NCBI GenBank assembly: GCA_017617395.1
Contig: JAFZWG010000023.1
Coordinates: forward strand, 1-32,646
Source of the DNA: Lachnospiraceae bacterium
GTDB lineage: Bacteria; Bacillota; Clostridia; Lachnospirales; Lachnospiraceae
DNA: 32,646 bases
Reading direction: 5' to 3'
The stretch's first letter is position 1. Every line of letters begins with the position of its first letter. This document shows positions 1 to 7,439 of the stretch, one piece after another. The notes beneath the pieces were generated by a model, which was not told where the DNA came from, did not search any database, and saw nothing but the letters and a program-made list of their open reading frames with translations. Both the position numbers and the translations under genes were made by a program.

Positions 1-1064
1 TCGTCCTCGGTGAGGCTGCCGTGGTTGGAAAGCCAGCGGTTCTCACGCGTGTAGAAGATGGAAAGGTCGCCTGTGGCGATGGCGAGATAGTCGCCGAGCA
101 TGCCGCGGAACTGCGCGTGCGGTGTGCCCGTGCCCATGAGTTGGTGCGCGATGACTTCCTCCATCGGCATCAGAAGGAAATGGTCGCCGAACTTCTCCGC
201 AAACGCTTTCTCGAAAAATTCCCTGCGGTCTTCCTTCACGAAGAGATTGAGTGTGCGGGGTTCAAGCGAAGGCACGCGAACCAGGCAATCCCACAACTCC
301 GGGTAGTCGCGAAGGTCCACGTCCTCGGTGTCGATGTGGCCGTGGTCCGCGGTGACGATTATCAAAGAATCAGTCAACTCCGAAGCGAGCTCGCTGATGG
401 CCGACTCCAGCGTCTGAAGTGTCTCGTGAACGATGTCGGAGCCGCAGCCGTAGCGGTGCAGAAAGCCGTCGGGCTGGTTCCAGTAGACGTAGATGTATTT
501 GTCGCCGGAGGCACGGCAGGCCTCCTTCACGCGGGAGCACATTTTCCGAATGTCGTCGGTCTTCGGCTCCCAGAACGGCGCGAACATGGTCGCCTTCTTG
601 CCGGTCGCGCGGATGCGGTCGATGACGCTGATGTAGGGCGTGTACGTCTCCGGCACGCGGTATTCGGCCGCCGGCTCCTCGGTGCCCTGCTCGTAGTTGA
701 AGAACACCGTAACGTTCTTGTCGACCTGCGGGTAGTAGCAATCCCAACCGAGCCAGCTGTGCTCGCAGGGCTGCAGGCCCGACATCATCGACGTGGTCGC
801 CGCAACGGTTGTTGAGAGAAATGTCGACGTGTAGATGCCCGCCAGGTGCGAGCGAAACGGCCCGTCCGGCTCCAGATGTCGCTCCAGAATCGCCTTCCCC
901 ATGCCGTCCAGCAGGAACACGATAATGTTCTTATAATTCTTTTCGAGATACGGCTCAAGCATCGGCAGCGTGTCGCCCACCGGCCCCGCGCCGAACTTCT
1001 TCAAGATTGAATTCGGCAGGTTCGCAATGCAGTTTTTGTAATCCGGCATCACCAGTTTGTTCAT
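1..1064 (-). CDS. Alkaline phosphatase-family / type I phosphodiesterase-like protein (3' end outside window)
   Basis: The reading frame is open to the left edge, so the C-terminus is missing; about 354 residues are visible. It resembles the type I phosphodiesterase/nucleotide pyrophosphatase branch of the alkaline phosphatase superfamily, which uses two metal ions to hydrolyse phosphoesters. Visible motifs are a metal-binding Asp in NIIVFLLDGMG (about residue 53), a Thr/Ser-rich nucleophile segment STTVAATTSMMSG (about 85-97) and the metal-ligand motif ADHGHID (about 249). No signal peptide is seen, so it is probably cytoplasmic. Two ATGs are possible, 1070 and 1064. AGGAGG at 1073-1078 lies 8 nt before the second and only 2 nt before the first, so 1064 is preferred. 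It follows the methyltransferase gene after 45 nt and is probably co-transcribed with it. The physiological substrate cannot be told. Confidence 0.85.
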   Translation of the reverse strand, partial: MNKLVMPDYKNCIANLPNSILKKFGAGPVGDTLPMLEPYLEKNYKNIIVFLLDGMGKAILERHLEPDGPFRSHLAGIYTSTFLSTTVAATTSMMSGLQPCEHSWLGWDCYYPQVDKNVTVFFNYEQGTEEPAAEYRVPETYTPYISVIDRIRATGKKATMFAPFWEPKTDDIRKMCSRVKEACRASGDKYIYVYWNQPDGFLHRYGCGSDIVHETLQTLESAISELASELTDSLIIVTADHGHIDTEDVDLRDYPELWDCLVRVPSLEPRTLNLFVKEDRREFFEKAFAEKFGDHFLLMPMEEVIAHQLMGTGTPHAQFRGMLGDYLAIATGDLSIFYTRENRWLSNHGSLTED

Positions 1065-1109
1065 GTTCATATCCTCCTGCGCGGCCCGTTCCGCGCCTTC
1101 TCAAATTAT

Positions 1110-1928
1110 CTAAATCTTTCGACAAATGTACAGCAGATGGCTCGACGCGCCCAAAAGTTCACGCTTTTCACACGTCGCCAAATGATACTTCAAAAATTCC
1201 TCGAACGCCTCATCGGTCATCGAAAAATCCTCCCGATCCTCGGCCAGCTCCAACACCGTATCCACAGCAACAGTTGCGCACGGTTCGACCGATTCGTCAG
1301 TGAACAATCCTTCAAACTCCGTGATGTCATACCCCGTGAACAATTGCTCCGCAAAATGCTTCGTCCGGTACGCCTCGTCGAAGTTTTCCACAAGTCCGTC
1401 ATGAAGCGTTTCCTTCAGGTAGTTGTCAAACAGGATCGCATACACGGACAAAAATGCAAACAAGAGGACGCCGCCCTTTTTGGTTACGCGTATCGCCTCA
1501 CGGATGGCTTTTCGCACCTCCGCCGGCTCATATAAGTGATACATCGGTCCGAACGAAAGCGTCACATCGTACGCCTCGTCGCCGAAACCCGAAAGGTCCG
1601 TTGCGTCCCCCTGAATTGCCTGCAACCGAACACCCCTCGCCTCCGCCGAAGCCTCCGCTGCAGCGGCCGCTGCATTTGCGCGGAGCACCTCAAGATTCTT
1701 CTCCACCAGCTCCACCGCGGTCACGTCGAAGCCCTGTTTCGCCAGCGTGACCGAATACCGGCCGGTCCCCGCGCCAAGCTCGATCATCTTCGCGCCGGGC
1801 TTCGCGTACCGGCGAATGTACTCCATCGTCGTCGCGAACTCAAGCTGCCCGTGTCGGCTTCTCTCAAGCCGCGTATCCTCGCAGCTTTCCTCGTAAAACC
1901 CCTTCACAATCGTCAAACGTTCGTCCAT
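1110..1928 (-). CDS. Class I SAM-dependent methyltransferase
   Basis: This 272-residue protein has the class I methyltransferase fold: motif I ELGAGTG at residues 50-56 for SAM binding, an acidic second strand (TAVELVEKN), a motif IV region (YDVTLSFGPMYHLYE) and a post-motif VTKKGGVLLFAF. The family (Methyltransf_25/11-like) transfers methyl groups to small molecules, proteins or RNA; the acceptor cannot be inferred. A poly-Ala stretch with AAAAAAEASAE character sits in the linker after strand 2. ATG 1928 is chosen because GGAAAGGACG lies 7 nt upstream; the frame stays open a few codons further without a better signal. The phosphodiesterase gene follows. Upstream lies a 16-bp palindrome that could be an operator (see findings). 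Confidence 0.85.
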   Translation of the reverse strand: MDERLTIVKGFYEESCEDTRLERSRHGQLEFATTMEYIRRYAKPGAKMIELGAGTGRYSVTLAKQGFDVTAVELVEKNLEVLRANAAAAAAEASAEARGVRLQAIQGDATDLSGFGDEAYDVTLSFGPMYHLYEPAEVRKAIREAIRVTKKGGVLLFAFLSVYAILFDNYLKETLHDGLVENFDEAYRTKHFAEQLFTGYDITEFEGLFTDESVEPCATVAVDTVLELAEDREDFSMTDEAFEEFLKYHLATCEKRELLGASSHLLYICRKI

Positions 1929-1954
1929 AGTTGTTCGTCCTTTCCGCACTCATT

Positions 1955-1970
1955 TTCCGAATTATCGGAA
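1955..1970. promoter_or_regulatory. Palindrome TTCCGA-N4-TCGGAA upstream of the methyltransferase (possible operator)
   Basis: A perfect 6+6 inverted repeat with a 4-nt centre lies 26 nt upstream of the methyltransferase ATG, with another TTCCGAA half-site at 1973-1979. On the minus strand it contains GATAAT, a possible -10 element, but no good -35 was found. The operator role is inferred. The 2029-1929 gap holds nothing else recognisable. Confidence 0.3.
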
Positions 1971-2028
1971 TGTTCCGAAGATTTCGACTAATCAGAACCT
2001 TCGAAATATTCTGAATTGTTTATCCCCC

Positions 2029-2436
2029 TCACGCAAGCTGCCTTGTCGTGATTTCAGCGTCCCCGCGCTGATTTTTTACCGCCACCTGGAACTCATCCTC
2101 GTACACGACTTCCCCCGGAATCTCGGTGCACTCGGAGACGTAGAACTGCAGGCCGTATTTGGCGCCCATCTCACGGTAAAATGTCATCTCCTCCCAGATG
2201 CGGTTGCCCTCGGGCGTGTCCTTGAACCACGTGATCGCCCCGTCGGGATTGCCGTCCGCGTAATACGGCGGCACCGGCAGAATCTCCTCAAAATACTCGC
2301 GATTCCGCCAATACTCCGCGATCTCCTCCTCGCTCATCGTCCCCGCGTCGACCAGCTTGGCGATTGCCGTGAAGATCCCCCTCGGCTGCTTGGTTGCCCA
2401 CGCCATGTCGGCCGTGTGAACCCGGTAATACTTCAT
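2029..2436 (-). CDS. Hypothetical protein, 135 aa
   Basis: I do not recognise this family. It is a soluble, acidic protein that starts MKYYRVHTADMAWATKQPRG and contains aromatic-rich stretches (YWRNREYFEEILPVPPYY) and a MTFYREMGAKYG segment. No membrane segment, signal peptide or cysteine motif is seen. The start is well supported: AAGGAG ends 6 nt before ATG 2436. It looks like a single gene, because a terminator-like hairpin (2486-2511) separates it from the tiny gene upstream, while the methyltransferase follows 100 nt downstream. Codon use matches the neighbouring core genes. Function unknown. Confidence 0.7.
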   Translation of the reverse strand: MKYYRVHTADMAWATKQPRGIFTAIAKLVDAGTMSEEEIAEYWRNREYFEEILPVPPYYADGNPDGAITWFKDTPEGNRIWEEMTFYREMGAKYGLQFYVSECTEIPGEVVYEDEFQVAVKNQRGDAEITTRQLA

Positions 2437-2485
2437 CCTTTGCTCCTTCCCTGCCGGCCCCCGCCCGGGTCACGGCATAAAATAA

Positions 2486-2511
2486 GCCGCTTACCCGGAT
2501 GGATAAGCGGC
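2486..2511 (-). terminator. Rho-independent terminator of the tiny gene
   Basis: GCCGCTTA and TAAGCGGC form a perfect 8-bp stem with a 10-nt loop. On the minus strand the stem is followed directly by TTATTTTATG, a U-rich tail. It lies 39 nt after the stop codon of the 28-residue ORF and before the 135-aa gene. Confidence 0.7.
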
Positions 2512-2550
2512 AAATGAACTAATACTCTGCACCTGTTCTTCGCTGCACTC

Positions 2551-2637
2551 TCATCCGCATATGAAAACCAGACCGTAGGCTTCGCGCTCCACCGTCACAG
2601 AATCATAAATGCCGTAATGAGAATTACGATTGAACAT
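2551..2637 (-). CDS. Putative 28-residue small protein
   Basis: A 28-codon ORF begins MFNRNSHYGI and ends YGLVFICG. It has all the parts of an independent gene: a near-consensus promoter (2672-2700), AAAGGAG at 2648-2654 with 10-nt spacing, an ATG start and a terminator hairpin 39 nt after the stop. The frame is open further upstream, but those codons precede or overlap the predicted transcript start, so the short form is preferred. The peptide is mixed hydrophilic with a short hydrophobic tail holding one Cys near the C-terminus. I do not recognise it. It could be a small regulatory or membrane-associated protein, or the transcript could act as a small RNA with an incidental ORF. Confidence 0.55.
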   Translation of the reverse strand: MFNRNSHYGIYDSVTVEREAYGLVFICG

Positions 2638-2671
2638 TCTTTTGGTGCTCCTTTCGGAAAATATTGGGCTA

Positions 2672-2700
2672 ACTTTACCACAGCATTTCGCGGTTGTCAA
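2672..2700 (-). promoter_or_regulatory. Sigma-A promoter of the tiny gene
   Basis: On the minus strand TTGACA (2695-2700) is separated by 17 nt from TAAAGT (2672-2677). A perfect -35 with optimal spacing and a 4/6 -10 predicts a start of transcription near 2665, giving a leader of about 27 nt before ATG 2637. Confidence 0.75.
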
Positions 2701-2721
2701 CCACTTTTTTGATGACAAAGG

Positions 2722-2750
2722 TGACAATTTGGGACGGTTCTCAGTTGTCA
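2722..2750. repeat. REP-like palindromic element, copy 1
   Basis: TGACAA and TTGTCA flank a GGGACGGTTCTC core. The same architecture recurs at 9721-9747. It lies 10 nt beyond the stop codon of the PASTA gene and just upstream of the tiny-gene promoter, so it could also act as a transcript end. From memory, elements with a GGGAC(G/A)GTTCTC core and TGACA arms are widespread between genes in Firmicutes; no transposase is present here. Confidence 0.55.
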
Positions 2751-2760
2751 TAACTGTCGT

Positions 2761-3393
2761 TTATTCGCCGTCTTCTCCATTCATTTCCTCTTTTGTGTAC
2801 CACTCGGCAGTAATTATGACATCGTTGTCAGGCATTTGAAACGAATACTCCCATCCGTCGCTGTCGCTTTTTGTCTTTTCGATTTCTTCCTCGTTTGCGT
2901 ACACATGAATATCGGCATCCTGTAAAACCTGCGTTGTGATGCTCACAATACTTCCCGGGGATACTTTTTTAATCTCGCCTTCCGGAATGTTCGTAAACAA
3001 CTGTACCATATCCCCTTCCAGTCCATAGAAAACTGTATAGTACGTATCATCCCACCCTTCTCCGATATACAAGAAAATGTGTACCTCGTCCCCGCTTGTT
3101 ACCGTCGTGCCGGCTTTCGGCTCTTGATCGTAAACCTTGAACGGTGTGTGTGAATCGATCCAGCCTTTACTGTACGTTATGTCCGTAATTCCGGCTTCGT
3201 GCAATTTGGAATCAATCTTCGCAACAGCTTCCTCATAACTCAGTCCCTTAACATCGGGAATTCTCACGCTTTCCTTTACTTCTTCAAGTGTTTGCTTTCG
3301 AAAAATGAAATAACACTCGACGCCGATGAGCACAATGATCAGAATCGGCACGATAAGCACCACAATCTTTTTTCTCTTTGTCATATTCTCCAT
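2761..3393 (-). CDS. Membrane-anchored PASTA-domain protein
   Basis: This 210-residue protein has a basic N-terminus (MTKRKK), one membrane helix (about 9-31), then an extracellular part. Residues about 44-110 form one PASTA repeat (RIPDVKGLSYEEAVAKI ... VYDQEPKAGTTVTSGDEVHIFL), the fold that in Ser/Thr kinases and penicillin-binding proteins senses or binds peptidoglycan. The C-terminal third ends MPDNDVIITAEW, like the small beta repeats of surface proteins. There is no kinase or transpeptidase domain, so it may be a stand-alone wall-sensing or scaffold protein (inference). ATG 3393 is preferred, with AAGGGGG 5 nt upstream; a GTG at 3399 overlaps that site. The zinc-ribbon gene lies 86 nt upstream on the same strand. 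Its base composition is less GC-rich than the purine operon. Confidence 0.75.
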   Translation of the reverse strand: MENMTKRKKIVVLIVPILIIVLIGVECYFIFRKQTLEEVKESVRIPDVKGLSYEEAVAKIDSKLHEAGITDITYSKGWIDSHTPFKVYDQEPKAGTTVTSGDEVHIFLYIGEGWDDTYYTVFYGLEGDMVQLFTNIPEGEIKKVSPGSIVSITTQVLQDADIHVYANEEEIEKTKSDSDGWEYSFQMPDNDVIITAEWYTKEEMNGEDGE

Positions 3394-3479
3394 CTCCACC
3401 CCCTTCAGCCGGCACGATTGCTCAGCCTTTCAACAGCCTCCGCCCACCGATCGGCGATGCGACTCTTTCATGCCGACCG

Positions 3480-4067
3480 TTAAAGATTCTCCGGTCTGCC
3501 GTTGGATGCAAGGATCGAATCGATCATTTCATCACCGTTACCGGGAATCACAAACTTTTCAAACACCTTATCGGCCACTTCGGTTCTCATGCCTGTTTTT
3601 TCCTTGAAAATCTTTATTTTCGGCGCGGAACTGTTCCTGGAACAGTACAGGCCCGCTTCCACGGGGACATATCGATATCTCTTCCCACTCATATTACGCC
3701 GGATGTCCGCTGCATAGAACGCATCTTTTTTTGTTCTGGAATAAACGAAAAATCCTATTGATGAAATCAGGGCAATACTACCGAACGCAATCAGGAATCC
3801 CGGCGTGAAGGCACGTGTATATAACGTCAGGCAAACCGCGAAAAGCAGAGAAAAACCGGTCCCCGCAAGCGCAAGCTTGTTACGTTCCTTTTTTATGCAG
3901 CTGTTGCAGATTCCGACTCTTTCAACAGTTTCATATTTCTCATATATCGAAGTTTGCGTCTTTCTGGCAACGATATACTCTTTACTCTGCGATGATATCA
4001 CCGATTCTACTACAACAAATCGGTACTCTTTCTCGGCATCTTTTTGGCAACGTACACATTGACTCAT
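3480..4067 (-). CDS. Zinc-ribbon membrane protein of unknown function, 195 aa
   Basis: The N-terminal soluble part carries two CxxC pairs, C4/C7 and C54/C57, expected to bind one zinc ion. Two membrane helices follow (about 63-83 and 90-109), then a cytoplasmic C-terminal half with RNMSGKRYRYVPVEAGLYCSR and a basic segment. No catalytic motif is seen. The start is ATG 4067, preceded by a run of six G at 6-nt spacing. It may be co-transcribed with the PASTA gene (86-nt gap). Codon use is more AT-rich than in guaA next door. I do not recognise the family beyond its zinc-ribbon/membrane layout. Confidence 0.65.
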   Translation of the reverse strand: MSQCVRCQKDAEKEYRFVVVESVISSQSKEYIVARKTQTSIYEKYETVERVGICNSCIKKERNKLALAGTGFSLLFAVCLTLYTRAFTPGFLIAFGSIALISSIGFFVYSRTKKDAFYAADIRRNMSGKRYRYVPVEAGLYCSRNSSAPKIKIFKEKTGMRTEVADKVFEKFVIPGNGDEMIDSILASNGRPENL

Positions 4068-4111
4068 AATGGTCCCCCCAATCTTTTCGTATGAGACTTG
4101 GTATTTCTCTT

Positions 4112-4120
4112 ATTGTACCA
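4112..4120 (-). promoter_or_regulatory. Possible extended -10 promoter for the zinc-ribbon membrane protein gene
   Basis: The minus strand reads TGG-TACAAT, an extended -10 element, about 45 nt upstream of ATG 4067. No convincing -35 is seen at 16-18 nt, which extended -10 promoters may lack. Confidence 0.4.
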
Positions 4121-4146
4121 TATAACAACCGTTTTGAACAGCAAAG

Positions 4147-4173
4147 AGTCCCCGGTCACGAGGATCGGGGACT
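4147..4173 (-). terminator. Terminator of the purine operon (after guaA)
   Basis: AGTCCCCG and CGGGGACT form a perfect 8-bp stem around an 11-nt loop, about 47 nt beyond the guaA stop. On the minus strand the following CTTTGCTGTTC is only moderately U-rich, so termination may be partial. Confidence 0.6.
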
Positions 4174-4219
4174 TCATCATTTCTGTTGACATTTGCCGTT
4201 TCCGGCGTCTGGCTCGTTA

Positions 4220-5788
4220 TCACTCAAACTCAATCGTTCCCGGCGGCTTGCTCGTCAGGTCGAAAAATACGCGATTGACGCCGCGGACTTCCTTGATGAT
4301 GCGGGTCATGACCGTGTCGAGCACGTCGTACGGAATGCGCGCCATCTCGGCCGTCATAAAATCGGTCGTCTTCACGGCGCGAAGCGCAACCGCATGGTCG
4401 TACGTGCGCTCATCGCCCATGACGCCGACGGAGCGAACGTTCGTGAGCGCCGCATAGTACTGGTCCGGCTTCCACGGAGCGACCTCGCCGGTCTGCTTCG
4501 TATGCTCGGCGAGCGCTTTGCCGACTTCCTCGCGGAAAATGTAATCCGCATCCTGTACGATGCGCACCTTGTCCTCCGTGATATCGCCGATGATGCGGAT
4601 TCCGAGGCCGGGGCCCGGGAACGGCTGACGCATCACGAGATTTTCCGGGATGCCGATCTGAAGGCCGGCCTTGCGAACCTCGTCCTTGAAGAGGTTGCGA
4701 AGCGGCTCGATAATTTCTTTGAAGTTGACATAATCCGGCAGACCGCCGACATTGTGGTGCGATTTGATCACCGCGGACTCGCCGCCGAGACCGGACTCCA
4801 CCACGTCGGGGTAGATCGTTCCCTGCGCAAGGAAGTCAACGGCACCGATCTTCTTCGCCTCTTCCTCGAAAACGCGGATGAATTCTTCGCCGATAATCTT
4901 TCGCTTCGTCTCGGGATCGGTCACACCCGCAAGCTTGACATAGAAACGATGCTGCGCATTCACGCGCACAAAATTCAGATCGAAGTTTCCGTTCGGTCCG
5001 AAGACCGCCTCAACCTCGTCACCCTCGTTCTTACGAAGAAGGCCGTGATCGACGAAAACGCACGTCAGCTGCTTGCCGATGGCGCGGGACAGAAGGCCTG
5101 CCGCTACCGACGAATCGACGCCGCCCGAGAGGCCGAGAAGCACTTTGCCGTCGCCGACCTTTGCGCGGATATCGCGGATCGCCGTCTCGACGAAGGCGTC
5201 CATTTTCCACGAACCGTCACAGCCGCAGACGCCGCGAACGAAGTTGTAGATCATCTTCGTTCCCTCGGGCGTATGAAGCACTTCCGGATGGAATTGAATG
5301 CCGTAGAGGTTGCTCTCTTTGTTTTCGCAGGCTGCGACCGGACAATCCTTCGAATGTGCCACGGAAGTAAAGCCCGGCGCCATTCTACTGATGTAGTCAA
5401 AGTGGCTCATCCAGCATACCGTCGACGCCGGAACGCCCGCGAAGAGCGCCGAATTCACATCGACCTCGACATCGGTTCTGCCGTACTCCTGAACGCTTGC
5501 GCGCTCAACTTTGCCGCCGAGCACCTGCTGCATCAGCTGCGCTCCGTAGCACAGTCCGAGCACCGGAACGCCGAGCTCGAACAACTCGCGGGAACACGTC
5601 GGTGCGCCCTCCTCGTAGCAGCTGTTCGGACCGCCCGTCAGGATGATGCCCTTCGGGTTCATCGCACGCACGGCGTCAAGCGCGGTGCGGTACGAATAAA
5701 TCTCGCAGTAGACATTGCACTCGCGGACGCGGCGCGCCACGAGCTGGTTGTATTGTCCGCCGAAATCGATGACCAATACTTTGTCCAT
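4220..5788 (-). CDS. guaA: GMP synthase (glutamine-hydrolysing)
   Basis: It converts XMP to GMP using ATP and ammonia released from glutamine, the last step of the GMP branch in the cytoplasm. The 522 residues match the family length. The N-terminal class I amidotransferase has catalytic C80 in LGLCYGAQ and the His/Glu pair H167/E169 in IQFHPE. The ATP pyrophosphatase domain has the P-loop SGGVDSS (221-227), and the C-terminal dimerisation domain ends in the typical [12 protein letters not shown] 5788 is chosen because AAAGGA lies 7 nt upstream and it begins at the family start, [12 protein letters not shown]. It is the last gene of the purine operon, 51 nt after purB, followed by a hairpin. 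IMP dehydrogenase, which supplies XMP, is not in the window. Confidence 0.97.
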   Translation of the reverse strand: MDKVLVIDFGGQYNQLVARRVRECNVYCEIYSYRTALDAVRAMNPKGIILTGGPNSCYEEGAPTCSRELFELGVPVLGLCYGAQLMQQVLGGKVERASVQEYGRTDVEVDVNSALFAGVPASTVCWMSHFDYISRMAPGFTSVAHSKDCPVAACENKESNLYGIQFHPEVLHTPEGTKMIYNFVRGVCGCDGSWKMDAFVETAIRDIRAKVGDGKVLLGLSGGVDSSVAAGLLSRAIGKQLTCVFVDHGLLRKNEGDEVEAVFGPNGNFDLNFVRVNAQHRFYVKLAGVTDPETKRKIIGEEFIRVFEEEAKKIGAVDFLAQGTIYPDVVESGLGGESAVIKSHHNVGGLPDYVNFKEIIEPLRNLFKDEVRKAGLQIGIPENLVMRQPFPGPGLGIRIIGDITEDKVRIVQDADYIFREEVGKALAEHTKQTGEVAPWKPDQYYAALTNVRSVGVMGDERTYDHAVALRAVKTTDFMTAEMARIPYDVLDTVMTRIIKEVRGVNRVFFDLTSKPPGTIEFE

Positions 5789-5839
5789 GTTTATGTCCTT
5801 TCCCACCCGGTGAACCTCGGCTCACCGAAGTTACTTTGA

Positions 5840-7294
5840 TTAAACGTTGATAGTCGCGGTCAAACCAAGGCTCTCCTTGTTCGCCTCCAGAATCGGAGCG
5901 ACAACGTTCGCCAAGAACGCCTCGGTCTGCTCTGCGGAGCGGCCTACGTAGTTGGCCGGAACCATGTAGCTCTCGAGCTCTTCTCTCGTCACGTCGAAGA
6001 CGTCGTCCGCCGCAATCAGGTCGAGAAGGTTGTTCTCGAGGCCCTTCTGCTTTACGGTCACGCCGGCTTCCATCGAGAGCTTGCGGATCTCCTCGTGGAG
6101 TTCCTGACGGTTGCCGCCCTGCTTCACGGCATCCATCATGATGTTCTCGGTCGCCATGAACGGAAGCTCGCTGCGGAGGTGCTTCTCGATGACTTTCTCA
6201 TTGACCACAAGGCCGTCCGCCACGTTGAGGCAGAGGTCGAGGATACCGTCGATCGCAAGGAAGCCCTCGGAGATCGCAACACGCTTGTTCGCGGAGTCGT
6301 CGAGCGTGCGCTCAAACCACTGCGTTGCGGAGGTGATGGCCGGATTGAGCGCGTCGATGATCACGTAGCGGGACAGCGACGCGATACGCTCGGAGCGCAT
6401 CGGATTGCGCTTGTAAGCCATGGCCGAAGAACCGATCTGGTTCTTCTCAAACGGCTCCTCCACTTCCTTTAAGTGCTGCAGAAGTCGAATATCGTTGCTC
6501 ATCTTGTGCGCCGAAGCGGCGATGCCGGCAACCACGTTCATCACGCGCGTGTCAACCTTGCGCGAGTAGGTCTGGCCGGACACCGGATAGCAACCCTCGA
6601 AGCCCATCTTCGCCGCGATCATCGGATCGAGCGCATCGAGCTTCTCCTTATCGTTGTTAAAGAGCTCCTTGAACGACGCCTGCGTACCGGTCGTTCCCTT
6701 GCAGCCCAGCAGACGAAGCGTCGAGATCACATAGTCAACGTCCGCAAGGTCCATGCAGAACTCCTGAAGCCACAGCGTCGCACGCTTGCCGACCGTGGTC
6801 GGCTGCGCCGGCTGAAAATGCGTAAACGCCAGCGTCGGAAGGCTCTTATACTTATCGGCGAACTTCGCGAGCTTGTCGATCACGTTGATGAGCTTGCCGC
6901 GCACCAGATTGAGGGCGTCGCGCATCACGATGATGTCGGTGTTGTCACCCACGTAGCAGCTCGTCGCACCGAGGTGAATGATGCCTGCCGCCTTCGGGCA
7001 TTTTAAGCCGTATGCGTACACGTGGCTCATAACATCATGGCGCACCAGCTTCTCGCGCTCCTTCGCCACCGCGTAGTCGATGTCGTCGACATGCGCCTTC
7101 ATCTCGTCGATCATCTCCTGCGTGATGACCGGCTTGCCGTCCTGCGAAAGCCCTAATTCCATCTCGGTCTCCGCCAGCGCGATCCAGAGTTTTCTCCATG
7201 TGGAAAACTTCTTGTCCTGGCTGAAGATGTACTGCATCTCCGCGGAAGCGTAGCGCTCCGAGAAGGGGCTGGTGTAACGATTGGTGTCGCTCAT
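5840..7294 (-). CDS. purB: Adenylosuccinate lyase
   Basis: It removes fumarate from two purine intermediates: SAICAR to AICAR, and adenylosuccinate to AMP. The 484 residues fit the family. The fumarase/aspartase superfamily signature GSSAMAYKRNP lies at 288-298; conserved regions HDV (86-88), TSCYVGDN (111-118) and THFQPAQ (158-164) are intact. The ATG at 7294 has AAGGAG 7 nt upstream, and the frame upstream of it lacks family similarity. Both PurB substrates are products of the fused PurA-PurC enzyme encoded just upstream, so gene order reflects substrate flow. The 145-nt gap to that gene holds three hairpins. Confidence 0.97.
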   Translation of the reverse strand: MSDTNRYTSPFSERYASAEMQYIFSQDKKFSTWRKLWIALAETEMELGLSQDGKPVITQEMIDEMKAHVDDIDYAVAKEREKLVRHDVMSHVYAYGLKCPKAAGIIHLGATSCYVGDNTDIIVMRDALNLVRGKLINVIDKLAKFADKYKSLPTLAFTHFQPAQPTTVGKRATLWLQEFCMDLADVDYVISTLRLLGCKGTTGTQASFKELFNNDKEKLDALDPMIAAKMGFEGCYPVSGQTYSRKVDTRVMNVVAGIAASAHKMSNDIRLLQHLKEVEEPFEKNQIGSSAMAYKRNPMRSERIASLSRYVIIDALNPAITSATQWFERTLDDSANKRVAISEGFLAIDGILDLCLNVADGLVVNEKVIEKHLRSELPFMATENIMMDAVKQGGNRQELHEEIRKLSMEAGVTVKQKGLENNLLDLIAADDVFDVTREELESYMVPANYVGRSAEQTEAFLANVVAPILEANKESLGLTATINV

Positions 7295-7323
7295 AGTTCG
7301 TCTCCTTAACGCAAAATGTAGTC

Positions 7324-7430
7324 GGGGCAGCGTCGCGCCCCAAAGAAGAAACAGCGAATGAGGACTCCGCAAGCAGAACCCTCATTCCGTGCGGAAAATG
7401 CATTTGCCAAAAGCAAGGCTGCATTTTCCG
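7324..7430. repeat. Three successive stem-loops in the purC-purB gap
   Basis: Three inverted repeats lie between the fusion stop and purB: CGGAAAATGCA (7392-7402) with TGCATTTTCCG (7420-7430), a perfect 11-bp stem; GAATGAGG (7356-7363) with CCTCATTC (7380-7387), 8 bp; and GGGGC (7324-7328) with GCCCC (7337-7341), 5 bp. None is followed by a U-run on the minus strand, so they are not ordinary terminators. They may protect or process the transcript, or tune purB translation (inference). The first stem is built from two copies of the dispersed CGGAAAAT motif. Confidence 0.6.
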
Positions 7431-7439
7431 AAATATTCA

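Noticed and set aside
2551-2751. 66-codon version of the tiny gene
   Set aside because: The extra codons precede the predicted transcription start and overlap the promoter and the REP-like element.
4193-5839. 548-codon plus-strand frame opposite guaA
   Set aside because: It is a shadow: the minus strand encodes full-length GMP synthase with all motifs. GC-rich third positions create long antisense frames here.
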